A stretch of 64,000 nucleotides of DNA, taken from positions 1,798,001-1,862,000 of the forward strand of contig JABRWF010000006.1 of assembly GCA_018343915.1 (NCBI GenBank), given 5' to 3'. This document shows positions 49,537 to 61,736 of the stretch, one piece after another. The notes under the pieces were generated by a model that worked only from the letters and a program-made list of their open reading frames with translations, did not search any database and was not told where the DNA came from. This stretch comes from Agroathelia rolfsii. Lineage: Eukaryota; Basidiomycota; Agaricomycetes; Amylocorticiales; Amylocorticiaceae. Every line of letters begins with the position of its first letter. The stretch's first letter is position 1. A program made the translations under genes and the position numbers.

Positions 49537-50026
49537 AACATATGTGATATATAACATAAATAATGCATTTCTAGTATATTGAATTCAGGGTGTCTACTTC
49601 GCACGGATGACCGAGTTCTCGCCGCTGATACATGACATGTGATTCCAGTGAATTATAGTCATGGTCATTCTTGTTTATAGACCCCGAGTGTGAAGTATAC
49701 GAGTCGGAGATTGGCCTCATACTAGTAACTACCTAACTCAAATGACAATTTCCGTTACATCGCCAATTATTTGTCAGTCGCTTATGCGTAATATAGTGTG
49801 TGCCGACGAGGCACATCATCCCTGAACCCACATCTGACCACGTTGTGTTCGTGCTGTACCCACATTCCCCCGCTGGTACACTTGAAGAGGGTGCGACCTG
49901 CCCAGGTACTAAAAATGGATTCATTGAGAGAAAGGATCAAATGCATATGATGATATAAAGGAGGTCATGGAGCTGCGCTAGTCCCCCATCAACCCACTTT
50001 CCTCCCCCAGTTCAGAGGGAATCATT
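49537..50026. other. Intergenic, between the PAP2 and aldo/keto reductase genes
   Basis: This is the 3' flank of the PAP2 gene and the promoter of the reductase, with a TATA-like site at 49954. No gene is seen. Confidence 0.5.
49954..49960 (+). promoter_or_regulatory. TATA box of the aldo/keto reductase gene
   Basis: TATAAAG lies 73 bp upstream of the ATG at 50027, a normal distance for a fungal TATA promoter. Confidence 0.45.
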
Positions 50027-51607
50027 ATGACTTCCACTATAACCCGCACAACTACACTTGGTGGAACTGCGTCTGGCATTAAGGTTGCCAAAATTGGAGT
50101 AAGTTGATTCTATTTTATGCAATATCTTTACGTGCGCATTGGTTAGCCAATTTAACCATTTATCTATTTTAGCATGGTTTGATGACGATGACGTGAGATA
50201 TCTACACATCGTTTAATTCTATGTACTGACTTCTTCGTGGCGGCTTATCTGCAGATGCGCTGGGCCTCGCCCCGATGAAGAAACCTTTGCCTCTATGAAG
50301 GCCAGCATAGATGCTGTACCAGATGGCGTGAAGATGATTTTCAACTCTGGTTCGCTTCAATCTTCAAAATGGGTTTGCATATTACGAGACTGATCAATAA
50401 ACCTGCACAGGCGAATTCTATGGCTACGGTAAGATGGTATCTAAGCTTTTGTCGCGTATGCTCAAAGATGAACTCGGTGCCTAGGACAAACTCTAGGTAA
50501 CTTGGAGCTTGTGGCTCGCTTCTTTGAGAAATACCTAGCCGACAGGGAGAAAGTCCTCTTATCCGTTAAAGGAGCTATTGATCCGAAAACTATTCAGCCT
50601 GACAGCTCGTAAGTTTGCTAGTAACATGCTACTTACATGCATAAAGCTGATATTACCTATTTTCAGTCCTGAAAAAATTGAAAAGAGCGTAGGAAATATC
50701 AATAGCACTCTCCGAGGCATGAAACACTTGGACCTTTTTGAGTGTGCTCGTGTCGATCCCAAACGCCCGGTTGAAGAGACGGTCAAGGATCTCGCCAAGA
50801 TGATCGAAGAGGGTAAATTCTCCCACATCGGACTCTCGGAATGTAAGGCTGAGACTTTGAGACGTGCTCATGCGGTATGTGTTTTTTTCTTTCGAAATTT
50901 AGAGGTCATGCACATCATGCTAATCATATTTCGACAGGTCCATCCGATTGCTATGGTTGAGATCGAAGTTTCACCTTGGTCCTATGAGGAAGAAACTAAG
51001 AAAGGTATAGCAGCCTTGCTGTATCGCGTCATGGCAATCAACTTATGTTGTTTTTCCAGTTATTGCTGCTGCGAAGGAGCTTGGTGTCATTGTCTTGGCT
51101 TATTCGCCTTTGGGTCGAGGATTCTTGACCGGTCAGGTCAAGCAGGTGAAAGATATGGCTGAAGACGACTGGCGCAAGCATATGACCCGTTTCCAAAACG
51201 ATGTATGCTTCTATCGTTTATTTGCTTAATGTTTCTTATTTACGTTTCGAGTTGCAGGAAATCATCAAGCACAACTATCAGCTGGTCGAGAAACTCACTG
51301 CTATCGCTACCAGGAAGGGCATTACCCCAGGGCAGCTCTCTCTTGCATGGGTTTCTTCCCTCGGAGACCATGTCATTCCTCTTCCCGGCTCCTCGTAAGT
51401 GACACATTTCACTGGCAGGGGTATCATAGACATCAGCTGATTTTTGTGGATCACAGAAAGGCTAGCCGAACGCTAGAGAACATCCAAGGCGCTGAGATTG
51501 TGCTGAGTCCGGAGGAAGCTGCAGAAATCACTGAAGCTATAGAATCTTTCGATGTCAAAGGGCATCGGTACTATGGTGATGATAAGGCATTACACCTCTG
51601 GGGCTGA
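50027..51607 (+). CDS. Aldo/keto reductase, pyridoxal reductase (Plr1)-like
   Basis: This is an NADPH-dependent aldo/keto reductase most like yeast pyridoxal reductase Plr1, which reduces pyridoxal to pyridoxine in vitamin B6 salvage. The ATG is at 50027 (MTSTITRTTTLGGTASGIK) and the stop TGA at 51605-51607. Motifs are HGLMTMTCAGPRPDEETF, FNSGEFYGYG (catalytic Tyr), LLSVKGAIDPKT (catalytic Lys), DLFECARVDPKRPVEETVKD, KFSHIGLSECKAETLRRAHA, VIVLAYSPLGRGFLTGQVK and HVIPLPGSS. The Asp that normally precedes the Tyr motif is Asn here (FNSGEFYG). About ten exons are present, with microexons at 50173-50192 (20 nt) and 50411-50428 (18 nt), the latter encoding the catalytic Tyr. The length of about 335 residues is usual for the family. 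Confidence 0.92.
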
Positions 51608-52213
51608 GAGCACGAAGGCTACATGCTATAAATAATAAGATGCTAATATTTACTATTAAACCAACAAAGCAAAAAAATTCAGAATGTGATTTCAATTCAT
51701 ATGCTCTTTACTTCTGAATACGGTAAATAAGACAACAAGAGTTCGTTGGGAGGGAGCGGCTTTTTTTTTATGATTGGCCTCTGAGAATTTCAAGTACAGC
51801 ATTCGGTACCTGTTTGTATTGGAAGCAGGGTGATGATATATTTAAGGTTTAAGTATTGGTCTCAAATCAACTGCCGAGCTAGTGAGTGTAGTGAATGTGG
51901 TCCACTAGGGAGACCATGAATGTGGGTTCGAGTGATTCAAGAACTGGAGCGTGGCGAAGATGTAGCAGTTTACAATATTGTTTCATCAAGCATGTTGAAG
52001 GTGAATGTATTTAAATTCTCGGCATTGTGCTGGTGTCTGACTGTGCTGGAAGCTGGAAGAAAGCGATCAAGCTCAAGTCTTAATTTGGTGCCACGGTGTA
52101 CAAATAAGCTCAAACAACTCCGGCTTGCCGCGCCACAACTGCACAGTTTTGGGACCGCACACTGTCCTCATCACACTCGGCATCGTCGACGGCCTTACCC
52201 ACTAAATAAGCAT
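51608..52213. other. Intergenic, upstream of eS21
   Basis: This is the reductase 3' flank and the promoter of the ribosomal protein gene. A GGGTTCGAGTG stretch near 51914 recalls a Pol III B box, but no tRNA folds around it. No gene is seen. Confidence 0.4.
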
Positions 52214-52643
52214 CATGGAAAACGACGCTGTGGGTCATATAGAATCAATTTTTGAAGCATGATCCTCAAAGTCCTCTAGGGCGTTCTTGTCGATCTCTAC
52301 GTCCCACGCAAATGCTCGGCGACTAGTATGTATCGATTTCAGATGGAAATTTCTGAGCTGTAGCAGTGACATTGTTCGATACAGACCGCCTCATCACCTC
52401 CAAGGATCACGCTAGCGTCCAAATCGCTGTGGCTGATGTTGACGCCAACGGCCGTGCTTTGGGCACCACCACTACCTTTGCCCTTAGCGGACAAGTCCGA
52501 TCCCAGGGCGAGGCTGATGACTCCCTGAACCGATTGGCCACAAAAGCGGGCTGTGAGTTTGGCGTGTTTTCTTATATGTGCATTACTGATAACTATGACT
52601 TGTGGATCTAGTGCTCCGAAATGTTTTCTCATACCAAAAGTGA
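52214..52643 (+). CDS. RPS21: Small ribosomal subunit protein eS21
   Basis: This 86-residue protein is part of the 40S subunit and is needed for 18S rRNA 3' processing. The ATG is at 52214. The first exon is only MENDA, followed by [18 protein letters not shown], then [20 protein letters not shown] and [20 protein letters not shown]. The last exon adds [10 protein letters not shown] with TGA at 52641-52643. Four exons with GT donors at GACGCT|GTGGGT, ACTA|GTATGT and GGCT|GTGAGT close exactly. The first and last exons are too short to be found as open frames. The match to eS21 is end to end. Confidence 0.95.
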
Positions 52644-53297
52644 TTATTTTTATGATCATTCTCCAGCCTTTTTGTACTTTTTTCTGTCTCTATTCATACA
52701 TTTGGCGTGAGACTTTCATGAGTCACGGTTCTTGCTACTGGACAAGATTATCACATGAACAGCATATTTATCCAAATAAACCATGAACTATGAGCAACCC
52801 TAAGACTTGTTTTCGAATCGAATCATTGGAATTGCTGATTCATTCGTTTCGAGTTGGCCGCGAGAAAGGAATTGACATGCACAGCTGATGGTCGGAATAG
52901 CCTGGCGACAACAAAATCCAGATGATTCATGTCTAGTACGGATGCTTTGATTACTGAGATAGTGTATCGACATCCTGCTAATGGAAAGAATGCTGATGGC
53001 AGTGAGCCAGCGATGTAAGGGGTTATGTCATAAGCGGAAGCATATAGCCAGTGGCCGGAGCCAATTGACTCTCGAGAGTTCCCTGTGGCCCCCCCCCCCG
53101 CAGCGCAGCTCAGCCCGCCGCAGTCTGCCATATATGACCGCCCACAACGACAGTGATAGATGTGCTTACTCCCCCGATAGTTCCATATCCAGCGAGTCTT
53201 CAGTCTCCCTTCTATCCGTACGAATCCTCTTGAGTGTCTAAATCCCGACTGGAACTCACAACTAGCATCGTGATTCCCACAGACAGATTCTGGCTCC
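52644..53297. other. Intergenic, between eS21 and the RabGAP gene
   Basis: This has a C run at about 53088-53098 and is the promoter of the gene at 53298. A 192-codon minus frame crosses into that gene and is rejected. Confidence 0.5.
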
Positions 53298-56200
53298 ATG
53301 GTAGAGATTGCCCGCACCCCAAGTCCCGAACAGCCTGCGGGATCGCTTCCTGAGACATCAGAAGAGGATGGAAAATACAGACTCATATACAGCAAGTCCA
53401 AGGTTTATGTCAACCCAACAGCCTATGCGAGGGATAATATCCCAGGCTTTGTTACACTCGTAAAGCGAGTATGTGTATTGCTAAGCTCTATCATCCCCAC
53501 TTTCTCAAGGCGTCACCACAGGAGTCTGTCAACCCAGTGTACTTGCTAGCTTGGATTCCGGAAACATTACTGTCGGAGAGAGGCACAGCAGAGTGGGACA
53601 AATTCATCAAAGTTGAAGAGAAGCAGACAGTCGCCGATGAAGATGAAGGTGTGTGGATATTACTATAATATTTTCAAATCCGGCTAACCAGTCCTTGTAT
53701 CTAGATGCTGTTCTGATCGAACTACCAACGCAAAGGCCAGAGTCCTATACGTTCTCTGTTCCCTTAACATCAATCTATTCTCTACTTGTTTATCCACCGT
53801 CATTATCATCATGGTGTAAGTGTGGTTACGATTCTCCCTCTGTAAGCAGCATATCTAACCTCATGTCCAAGATGGATCCATCGGGATCAACTTGATTAAT
53901 GGCACAACCCTTCCTACTTTATACTTTCACGATGATGAGTCGCCTTCGTTCAGTTCTCTACCCTCCCCACTGCCGCCGATGCCTTCGACATCTACCGTTT
54001 ACCCACCACCACCACCTCCAGGGGCACCAGCACATGGAAGTCCTCCCAACACCTGGGGTGGAGACAGCTTACTGAGCCATCTCCGAAGCTACGCCCATCT
54101 CTTACGATCTAATCTCGACTCTTGCTTGTTCCTAGTCGATCCCTCTCGTGCTGACATCGAAGCACATTCAGCATACCTATTCGACGATGACGCAGTTGAT
54201 AACATCCTTGCTCAGACATCCTACGCGCATTCCCACTCACCGGTGCCAAACCACCGTCGCCCGCGTCCCTTGTCATCCACACCTCAGATAAACACGAATC
54301 CATACTCGGCTCGCGCATCGGTTCTTCACCGTTCCCTCCATGGGGCTCCCAGTCCCTCTGGTTCGTCCAATTCACAAGCCCGGATGGCCCTGCTCCAATC
54401 ATTCTCTAACATCACCCGTGCAACGAGACATGCCGCGCAAAACATCCTATCGCATCCTCTCGCGAAGCCCATCGTTCCCCATCTTCCAGATCCAGTGAAG
54501 AGTCTCGTCAACGCCAACGGGGAATGGGAATGGGGTAGCTGGGTGGAAAAGGGTGGTATGGGGGAGTTTGAGAGTGCCCGAGTCTATCTCGCCCGTTGGG
54601 CGCGCGTGGTAGCCGAAGAGGGAGAACGTGCTCGCGTGCGTGAGGCACAGGCCCTCCCTACATCGTCTGATGCGCCAGGGGAGACATCTTCGTTGGGTGT
54701 GTTTGAGTTGTTGCACTCTACCAGTAATCTACCAAAGCCAAAGCCTTCTCGGGACCCTTCGCATCCTATCGATTTGAATACGTGGAACAATTGGTTCGCG
54801 GAAGATGGCAGACCCAAGATCTCGGAGCAGGAGATGAAGCGGGAAGTTTTCAGGAGAGGACTGAGCTCTTCAGAGCCTGTGAGGAAGGCAGCTTGGCCAT
54901 TTATCTTGGGTGTTTATCGCTGGGACACGACTACAGCTGAAAGGGAACTAGAATGGGAAAAGCAGAGGTATGTATGCAACACTTGTTGCAATTCTAGTCC
55001 CGCTGATCCTTTGATGTTCCCATCCAGAGAACAGTACAATGCGCTACGAGCAGAATGGGACGATGTACCAGAAGTATTCGACCGCCCAGACATACTAGAG
55101 GTAAGTTTATTTCAAACCCTGCTCCTCTTACGATTGACGTTTAATGGACATCGTAGGAGCGACACCGTATAGATGTCGACTGCCGTCGTACGGACCGTAC
55201 GCAACCCCTCTTTTCTACACCCTCACCTACACCGGACAGAACACCTTCTGCATCAAAAACGGACCTATCCGCCGGAGAACCCCGCAAACGCCCCGTGTCC
55301 ATATCTCCTAATCAGGTTGACATTGGGGCCCAGTCGCCGTCTAATGAGCATATAGAACGCTTGGCGTCCGTTCTTCTAACTTATCATTTTTATCATAGAG
55401 ATCTGGGTGCGTTATTCTTGCTCCTCGCATCAATTCCGTTTCTGTATACTTAATGGCATATAGGATACGTCCAGGGCATGTCAGATTTATGTGCTCCTGT
55501 TTATGTTGTCATGGACGCAGACGAGGAAATGACGTTCTGGTGTTTCGTGAAAATTATGGACCGCATGGTATAGTTTGGCTCTTTTCTTTCGTCTATTTTT
55601 CTCCTAATCTTCTTTTTTCTTTTGTAGAAACAAAATTTCCTCAGAGACCAGAGTGGCATGAGGAAACAACTGTCGGCACTTCAGCAGCTGATTCATTTAA
55701 TGGATCCTGAACTATACCTTCACTTTGGTATGAATCATTATCATATGGAAAAGTAGCTTGAACTAACATACCAAGCAGAGAAAGCTGATGCCTTGAATCT
55801 GTTCTTCTGTTTCCGGTAAGTGAATTTCAAGACCTAATTCAAAGCGAACCATTATTCTAACTGGGTCGAAAAGATGGGTATTGATCGCATTCAAACGAGA
55901 GTTCCCATTCGAGGATGTCCTTCGACTATGGGAGATTCTTTGGACGGATTATTATAGCGACGAGTTTGTTCTATTCGTTGCTCTTGCCGTGCTAGAGTCA
56001 CATCGAGATGTTATCCTGCGTTATTTGAAAGAGGTATTCTATCTATCGGACCATCTACTTCTGTCTCTAACTAAACTCGCTTTCTACCCAGTTCGATGAG
56101 GTCCTGAAGGTCGGTATTCTTGCTTTACTTTGCGTCTCCGTATCCAGATTTTCTGAGCTTAATCCTTTAGTATTGCAACGATCTGAGCATGACAATCGAA

Positions 56201-56455
56201 CTCGACACCACCCTTGCCCAGGCAGAGGTCCTCTTCCTCTCTTTCGCCCAGCTTGTCGCCGACATTGACAGACGCAACGCTGAGATAGCTTCTGCTACCA
56301 AAAATCCGGGTGCTGGCTCCGGCAATGCACTCAGAAACCGTGGAAATGGTAGTAGTGGTGATACCGGTTCTAGTACCGGTTCTGGCGCGAATCAGGGTAG
56401 TATACCGTTGAGCAAGGAGCTGAGAGACTTACTCAAAGCCGGAGCAAGGGATTGA
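53298..56455 (+). CDS. TBC-domain RabGAP, Gyp7-like
   Basis: This is a GTPase-activating protein for a Rab such as Ypt7 (late endosome/vacuole) by analogy to yeast Gyp7. The ATG is at 53298 (MVEIARTPSPEQPAGSLPET) and the stop TGA at 56453-56455. The N-terminal half has the Gyp7-type region (YRLIYSKSKVYVNPTAYARD, PGFVTLVKR, YLLAWIPETLL, YGSIGINLINGTTLPTLYFH) and a Pro/Ser-rich insert. The TBC domain begins at FRRGLSSSEPVRKAAWPFIL with GVYRW. The Arg finger is RIDVDCRRTDRTQPLF and the Gln finger DLGYVQGMSDLCAPVYVV; both are intact. It ends with DALNLFFCFRWVLIAFKREF, LRLWEILWTDYYSDEFVLFV and a Gly/Ser-rich tail. About twelve exons are present. Confidence 0.92.
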
Positions 56456-56821
56456 TAAGGTATCTGTGGCTGTAATGGGATGAATGCTTTTGATTAGGGT
56501 CTGTTGTACTGTATAATGTAATAGTATTGGTATATATACACGCTGTATGGTATAATTTATCATGTTATTTTCTTTCTTTTTTGCTACTGACAACGGCCTC
56601 CTGGTTTATTTCTTCAAGATGTTGAATACAAGAAAGACTGGTCGGGTGATAGACGCAAAAAAGTCTCCAGTAAAAACTTAGCCAGGAATAACCGCTGACA
56701 GATTACGGCAACAGCTTCTACAAAAAAACCATAAATTCGTGACGTTCGTGATAAAACATTAATATTAAACATCCTAATGAAACCCAAAAGGAACTGATGG
56801 CATCGACACATCTCAAAGCTC
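56456..56821. other. Convergent spacer, RabGAP / EI24 genes
   Basis: This is the two genes' 3' flanks, with TATATATACA near 56530. Nothing else is seen. Confidence 0.5.
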
Positions 56822-58354
56822 CTAATCAAGCTTTCTTCTCGGCCGGGGAATCTGATGCCTCGTCGCGCCAGGCGGGACAGGTGCAGCAGCAGGACCCAAA
56901 GACTTCATCTGGATATGCTGCCCATCCCCTTGTTCGATGTGCTCGCTGGTGTCGCTGAACGCTCTTGCGCGCTGGATTGTGCCGTGCTGCGCGCCACCTG
57001 CCGTGCCCACGCTGAAGATACGCACGATCCAGTTGTCCAACCAGATGACGAGGGCGAATACGGGGATGCGGATCGGTACAAACGGTGAGGGGTGACGAAG
57101 GGGAGCGGCGTTGTCGGATGGTTCGTTGCCTCTTTGCGAGGGAACAATGTTATAAGGGTCTAGGGGCAGAGGGGAGGCGTGCATAGCCATCATGATGAAC
57201 TGTTACGTTTGGTGTTGAGTGTGCGGGGAATATAAGAAATCAGTTCGTATCTTACAGAAGGGAACAAAAGGGCAAAAAGTGCCGCATTCGCAAGACTACT
57301 ACCCCACATACACAGGGCCGCAGAAGGAAACCCTACAGAAGGTGCGTAAGATTAACTTTCTCAAGCAAAAATAAAGGTTCTTAGTGGCTTGCTTACCGAA
57401 TGCTAGGTAATATGCCCATCTTTCTTCCAAATGCCTAACTCGGCGTGCCAAAGAGAAGCCACGGGCCTCCCAGATATATCTTTTTTTGGAAAGAGGAGGG
57501 GAATGCTGGTTTACTACCCCGCCCCAGGGTAACATATAAGGCTATGACTCACTCAAAGCAGTAGAACCTATGAACAACAAATGAAATTAGCTTTTTGAAT
57601 GCATATGCTTAGTGTGTTCGTCGTCGCACTTACGCATCAACCCAACAGAGAAAGACAAATCCGAAAAATGATCCAACATAGGGCACCATGCTCATGGCAA
57701 AAGAGACGGCGACAGATGTGGCTACCATGACAGCACGATAAGCCGACGTCGCCAGTGTATTCAGCATGCCGCTGTAAGTGAACGGGCGCTGGTACGATGC
57801 TCGAGAGCCGTATTGCAGTGTGAATGTCCGTTTAGCTATCAGTGAGCACCATGAACTCTAAAGAGAAAAAAAACAAAACCCATGAGATGTATTATTAGCC
57901 ACAGCCATTAGTTGCTAGAACAACAATTCTGCATATTTATATTGCTCACGTTGAGATAAAGTGATACACCAACGACTGGTCCTAGCCATAACACCTTGTA
58001 GAACCAGCCCATGTTCCTGTGGAACCACTTGGGATGATCTTGTACCAACGGTTGCAGCAGCAGATCAAAAGCCCATATCGAGGTTAAAGAGAGGCTGTTC
58101 AAGAGCAGCGATTTATAGACGTGTGCCCTTATTTCCGAATCAGAGTAAACGAGACGGAAGACGGTGTCCCATCGACAGGCGTCGAGCAGACCATGCCATG
58201 CGAAAGACACGTGAGCGAGGAGTGTCTCTGGGAGCGAGAGGAATAGCGGGTACGATGCCCGAGCAGACTGGTATTCGTATGAGGTGGGCAGGTTGCGATA
58301 CCGGCCATCGTCTGGGCTGCGTTGAGGCGCAACCTGAGTGTATCGTGAGGCCAT
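56822..58354 (-). CDS. EI24-domain membrane protein
   Basis: This is a multi-TM protein with the EI24/CysZ domain. Animal EI24 is an ER protein needed for autophagy. The ATG is at 58354-58352 in optimal context (GCCACCATGG; MASRYTQVAPQRSPDDGRYR) and the stop TAG at 56824-56822. Blocks are LAHVSFAWHGLLDACRWDTV, KSLLLNSLSLTSIWAFDLLL, YKVLWLGPVVGVSLYLNSSW, RAVMVATSVAVSFAMSMVP, YVGSFFGFVFLCWVDAFYCF, YIWEARGFSLARRVRHLEER and FPIRIPVFALVIW-like VPIRIPVFALVIWLDNW. A 15-nt microexon at 57553-57567 encodes FYCF between phase-2 introns. The C-terminal tail is polar. About seven exons are present. A role in ER or autophagy is inferred from the family only. Confidence 0.87.
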
Positions 58355-58728
58355 GGTGGCGGTCAAGACTTGTGCATGTATTCATGCGCTGCTGCACGCA
58401 TGTATCGCGGCAACATGTTCTCATGTTTCGTTCTTCAGCTTCAGCTTCTACACATAATTATCCGTGGACACTGACGGTTCAACTCATATTTACAAACCCT
58501 TTGGAGAATACGTACAGCTCGTGATAAATTACTACAGACAATACGCACAAAGAAAAGAGAATACACTGATAGAGACGAAACAGAGAAAATACAGCAACTA
58601 TGGGGTAGGCATGATATGGGATACGCGAGACTATAGGGGAAAGCATAATGTGAAGAGGCTTATCGCTCATATTTGTGTTCGTGCATGATGTGGTAGCGCT
58701 TCTAACTCATGACAGTATTTACTTCTTT
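58355..58728. other. Intergenic, upstream of EI24 and 3' of histone H1
   Basis: This is the EI24 promoter and the histone H1 3' flank. No supported gene is seen. Confidence 0.5.
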
Positions 58729-60028
58729 GCGGCAGCCTGATGATCATTCCGTTAGCTCATCTCGTCAAGTGGCTCAAGTCGGATTTCCAACCTTCTTGGC
58801 CGGCACTTTCTTGGCTGATGCCTTTTTCTCAGAAGCAGCCTTGGATTTCGCCGCAGGAGCAGAACCTGTAACCTCCTAATTTCCAATGTCTCTATCAAAA
58901 TCAAGTTACAGTGGATAAAACTCGTAATTTTACCTTCTTAGCAGTCCCACGCTTGGAGGGCGCGTCGGTTTTCTTAGGGGCGGCCGTCTTCTTGCCAGCC
59001 AAAACTTTCTTGGGTGCAGCCTTCTTGGGAGCGGAAGTCGATTTTGCTGACGGGGCTTTCCTTGCAGCTGCAATTGTACGAGCAGTACCTAACGACTTGC
59101 CGGCGGCCGCAACAGACGTGGCAGTTGTGCGGGGAGCTGGGGCTTTCTTAGTCGTCGTAGATTTAGAAGCAGTCTTCGCTTTGGGTTTGGACTTCGCTGT
59201 GGTCGCTTTTGAAGACTTGGCCACATGAACCTTGGGTGTCTTAGCAGCGGTGGTCTTGGGCTTTGCTACAGGCTTGTTCTGAAAATATAGGTAAATAGAT
59301 AAGATCAAGATAACCGAATACTTTCTTTAGATAGTTACCTCTTTGCTGGCATCAGCCTTGGTAGCCGACTTCGGAGCGAGCTTTACGCGTCCAGAAGGAC
59401 CTTTGGAATACATAGTAAGATAGCTGGAAACCATATGCTGTCATCATTATTAATTACCTTTGGGAAGGGAGAAGATTCCCTTGTCAGCGCCTGATGAGAT
59501 CGCCTTGGCGAGCTGGGTGGTCTGAGCAGCGCCAATCTCAACCTTGTATTTCTCCTCGACGTATCTTTAGCGCGGGTAACGTTATTGAGACATTTGCTTA
59601 AAATTAGAAGGCATATATCCGGGACATACTTCTTAATCTGAGGTCGGGAGACACCGGAACGAGACTCCTCAGAATGAGCTTCGATAGCTTCCTAGAATGC
59701 GCGCATATGTCTTGTCAGAAGGTACTCAAAACATCGCCGGGGTCGTATAGAGCATGTAGAAAGAGTAATTCGGTCTGAGCACCAAAACGAGGTCACGAGA
59801 CGACAGCATGCCCTGCGCCCTACCCGTTTTGGTATCAACTACATAGGAGCCCAGTGCAACAATGATCATCCAGTCCAAGGCATAGAAATGGAGCCATAGC
59901 AGTCAGATGAAAGGATACCAGCATACCTTGATCATTTCGATCCAAGGCGGGTGGGTAGCAGGAGCTTTCGCTGGTCTCTTCGCTACTTTAGCCCCTGTAA
60001 CGGACGACTTCTTGGTGGTGGCAGACAT
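58729..60028 (-). CDS. Linker histone H1
   Basis: This chromatin protein binds linker DNA at the nucleosome. The ATG is at 60028-60026 (MSATTKKSSVTGAKVAKRPA) and the stop TAA at 58731-58729. The winged-helix H15 domain is APATHPPWIEMIKEAIEAHS, SRSGVSRPQIKKYVEEKYK, VEIGAAQTTQLAKAISSGAD and KGIFSLPKGPSGRVKLAP. A long tail of Lys, Ala, Pro and Thr follows (KVHVAKSSKATTAKSKPKAK, KKAAPKKVLAGKKTAAPKK). Six or so exons are present. The intron inside the globular domain (59692-59926) is 235 nt, four times the size usual here, and is discussed as a possible RNA host. Codon use and composition are typical of fungal H1. Confidence 0.94.
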
Positions 60029-61560
60029 CTTTGGTGGTAGCTAGTGTAGCACTCTTGTTTAGTGGGGGAATGAAATAGCAGTGGGGTAATCCTTCTCGGA
60101 GAGCAGAATTATGGCCGATAGAGCAGAGCACTGGTCGAGATGATGGGGGATTGAGGCAGAGGTGCACGAGCAGCGGAACTCCAAACGACTTGTTGTAAGG
60201 GTTTCAATTCAATCTCCGATCTACTTTCAACAAACACGACCGCGTCGCGTCTCCACGTTCCCTCGCAAGAAAGCCATAATAAGTGGTGTGTTTTCGATAC
60301 TGTTGAACTGCAGTATGTTTAGGTGTTGAAAGCAGGCAGAATCCGTGAAGCTTGACTTGGAAAACGTTGCATCGGTTTTGCGCTGAAAATCGGCAGCTCA
60401 AACCTTATTTTCTGACTAAAAATGCATCGGAGTATCCTCCATAGCACTAATTACTATTGCCCCCAGCCGATTTATTTTTATTCTCATGTTGTAGATGTAT
60501 CTGGTTTGTGCAAACGCAAGGGATGTTGAGAGCGTTGACGAGGAGGCTAGGTTCCAAATTAGGATGCATGCCACAGATCTAAGCTCCGATCTATAGCAGG
60601 ACCCCGGAACCCATAATGAAGCCACACTTCTCATCACCCAATCACACCGCGTCTAGACGAAGCCACGTGTCACACCAAACGTGTATTACATAACAAGTGA
60701 CATCCATCTCCATATCTGTACAGTATTGGAAGCAAACTAAGACACAATGTGCTGGCGTCTCCAGAACTTTGAAACCTCGGGCTGCCTATGTTCGGTGCAT
60801 ACCCAACCCCGCAATTACATGTTTTCTCTATAGTGTTAATACTTAATTCGTGGCAGAGTATTACAATGATCCAGTCAGGAATTTCTAGTGACCGGCGCTC
60901 AACTCTCCAGTCGAGCGAACTACATGTACCCTGCACAATAAGGCTGCACTAGTAAAGCTGATGCGATCGTGATACTAATAGCTGCCACAAACCCCATAGC
61001 GTTGCTGTGGTTTAAAGCCCACAGGCTCCAATCGCCATATCTGTCACGCTTCGTATCATCATAAACCCAGAAACTAACGTCGGCGATCAGTGGCAGCGTC
61101 ACCACAAATGTGCAGCATTTGATTTATCCGCCTGAAACCGACTTTGAAGCCTACCCAAGAGCTGATTAATTGCTGACTGATGCGTGCAAGATGCTTTGTG
61201 CGCACATATTAATCACACCTACTTGCACCACCTATCATCATATCCTCTGACCTCCTGTATATGAGTCCGAAATCTTCTTCCTTTTTCAAATACTTTCCTT
61301 TCTAAGCCCCTATTTCAATCCCTTTCTCTGATTGCTTGGGCTATTCGTCTGCTTTCTACCGGCTAGTACCATCGCTAGCCCCTACAACATCACTAATGCG
61401 GTGGCTTAAAGCTTAAGGATTGGTCAGTGGCTCATCTACCTACAAGCGAGCAAATGGGCCCAGGGAAGCGATTGTTCATTTTTCCTGGTCAATGCTAACC
61501 CTAACCAATTTTTTCTTGCTACTACGTCTTGATATTTTATACGGCCTAAATACTAGACTG
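60029..61560. other. Gene-poor region upstream of histone H1
   Basis: This is the H1 promoter, then DNA without a supported gene. A minus frame (60920-61105) has one possible membrane helix (MGFVAAISITIASALLVQPY), but no splice partners were found. A telomere-like CTAACCCTAACC lies near 61495-61506. Confidence 0.4.
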
Positions 61561-61736
61561 CAGTCAACTCTGTCTAAAGCCATACGCTTCGGAGGCTCTG
61601 GCTTCCTCTTGTATGTGTTTAATGAAATACTGATATTCTGGAATAGTGAGGCTACATATCCGTGCACGCTAGGGGACAACCAGGGATGAGAGCAGATGAG
61701 GACTCCCCAGGATACAGTTTTAGACAGAGTCAACTG
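61561..61736. mobile_element. 176-bp short inverted-repeat element (MITE-like)
   Basis: The left end CAGTCAACTCTGTCTAAAGC and the inverted right end CAGTTGACTCTGTCTAAA agree at 16 of 18 positions. TA follows the right end; the left flank is TG, so the TA duplication would be mutated. CAGT and TGTCTAAA are also found in the ends of the MITE at 34863-35146, which suggests the same broad group. There is no coding capacity. Confidence 0.6.

Noticed and set aside
51880..51960. tRNA-like B box (GGGTTCGAGTG)
   Set aside because: No acceptor stem, D arm or anticodon stem can be drawn around it.
52823..53401. 192-codon minus frame overlapping the Gyp7-like start
   Set aside because: It is antisense to the first exon of a well-supported gene, Cys- and Ser-rich without motifs.
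57961..58524. 187-codon plus frame across the EI24 first exon
   Set aside because: It is the antisense shadow of a conserved exon.
61495..61506. Telomere-like CTAACCCTAACC
   Set aside because: It is only two units long and internal to the window; it does not indicate a chromosome end.
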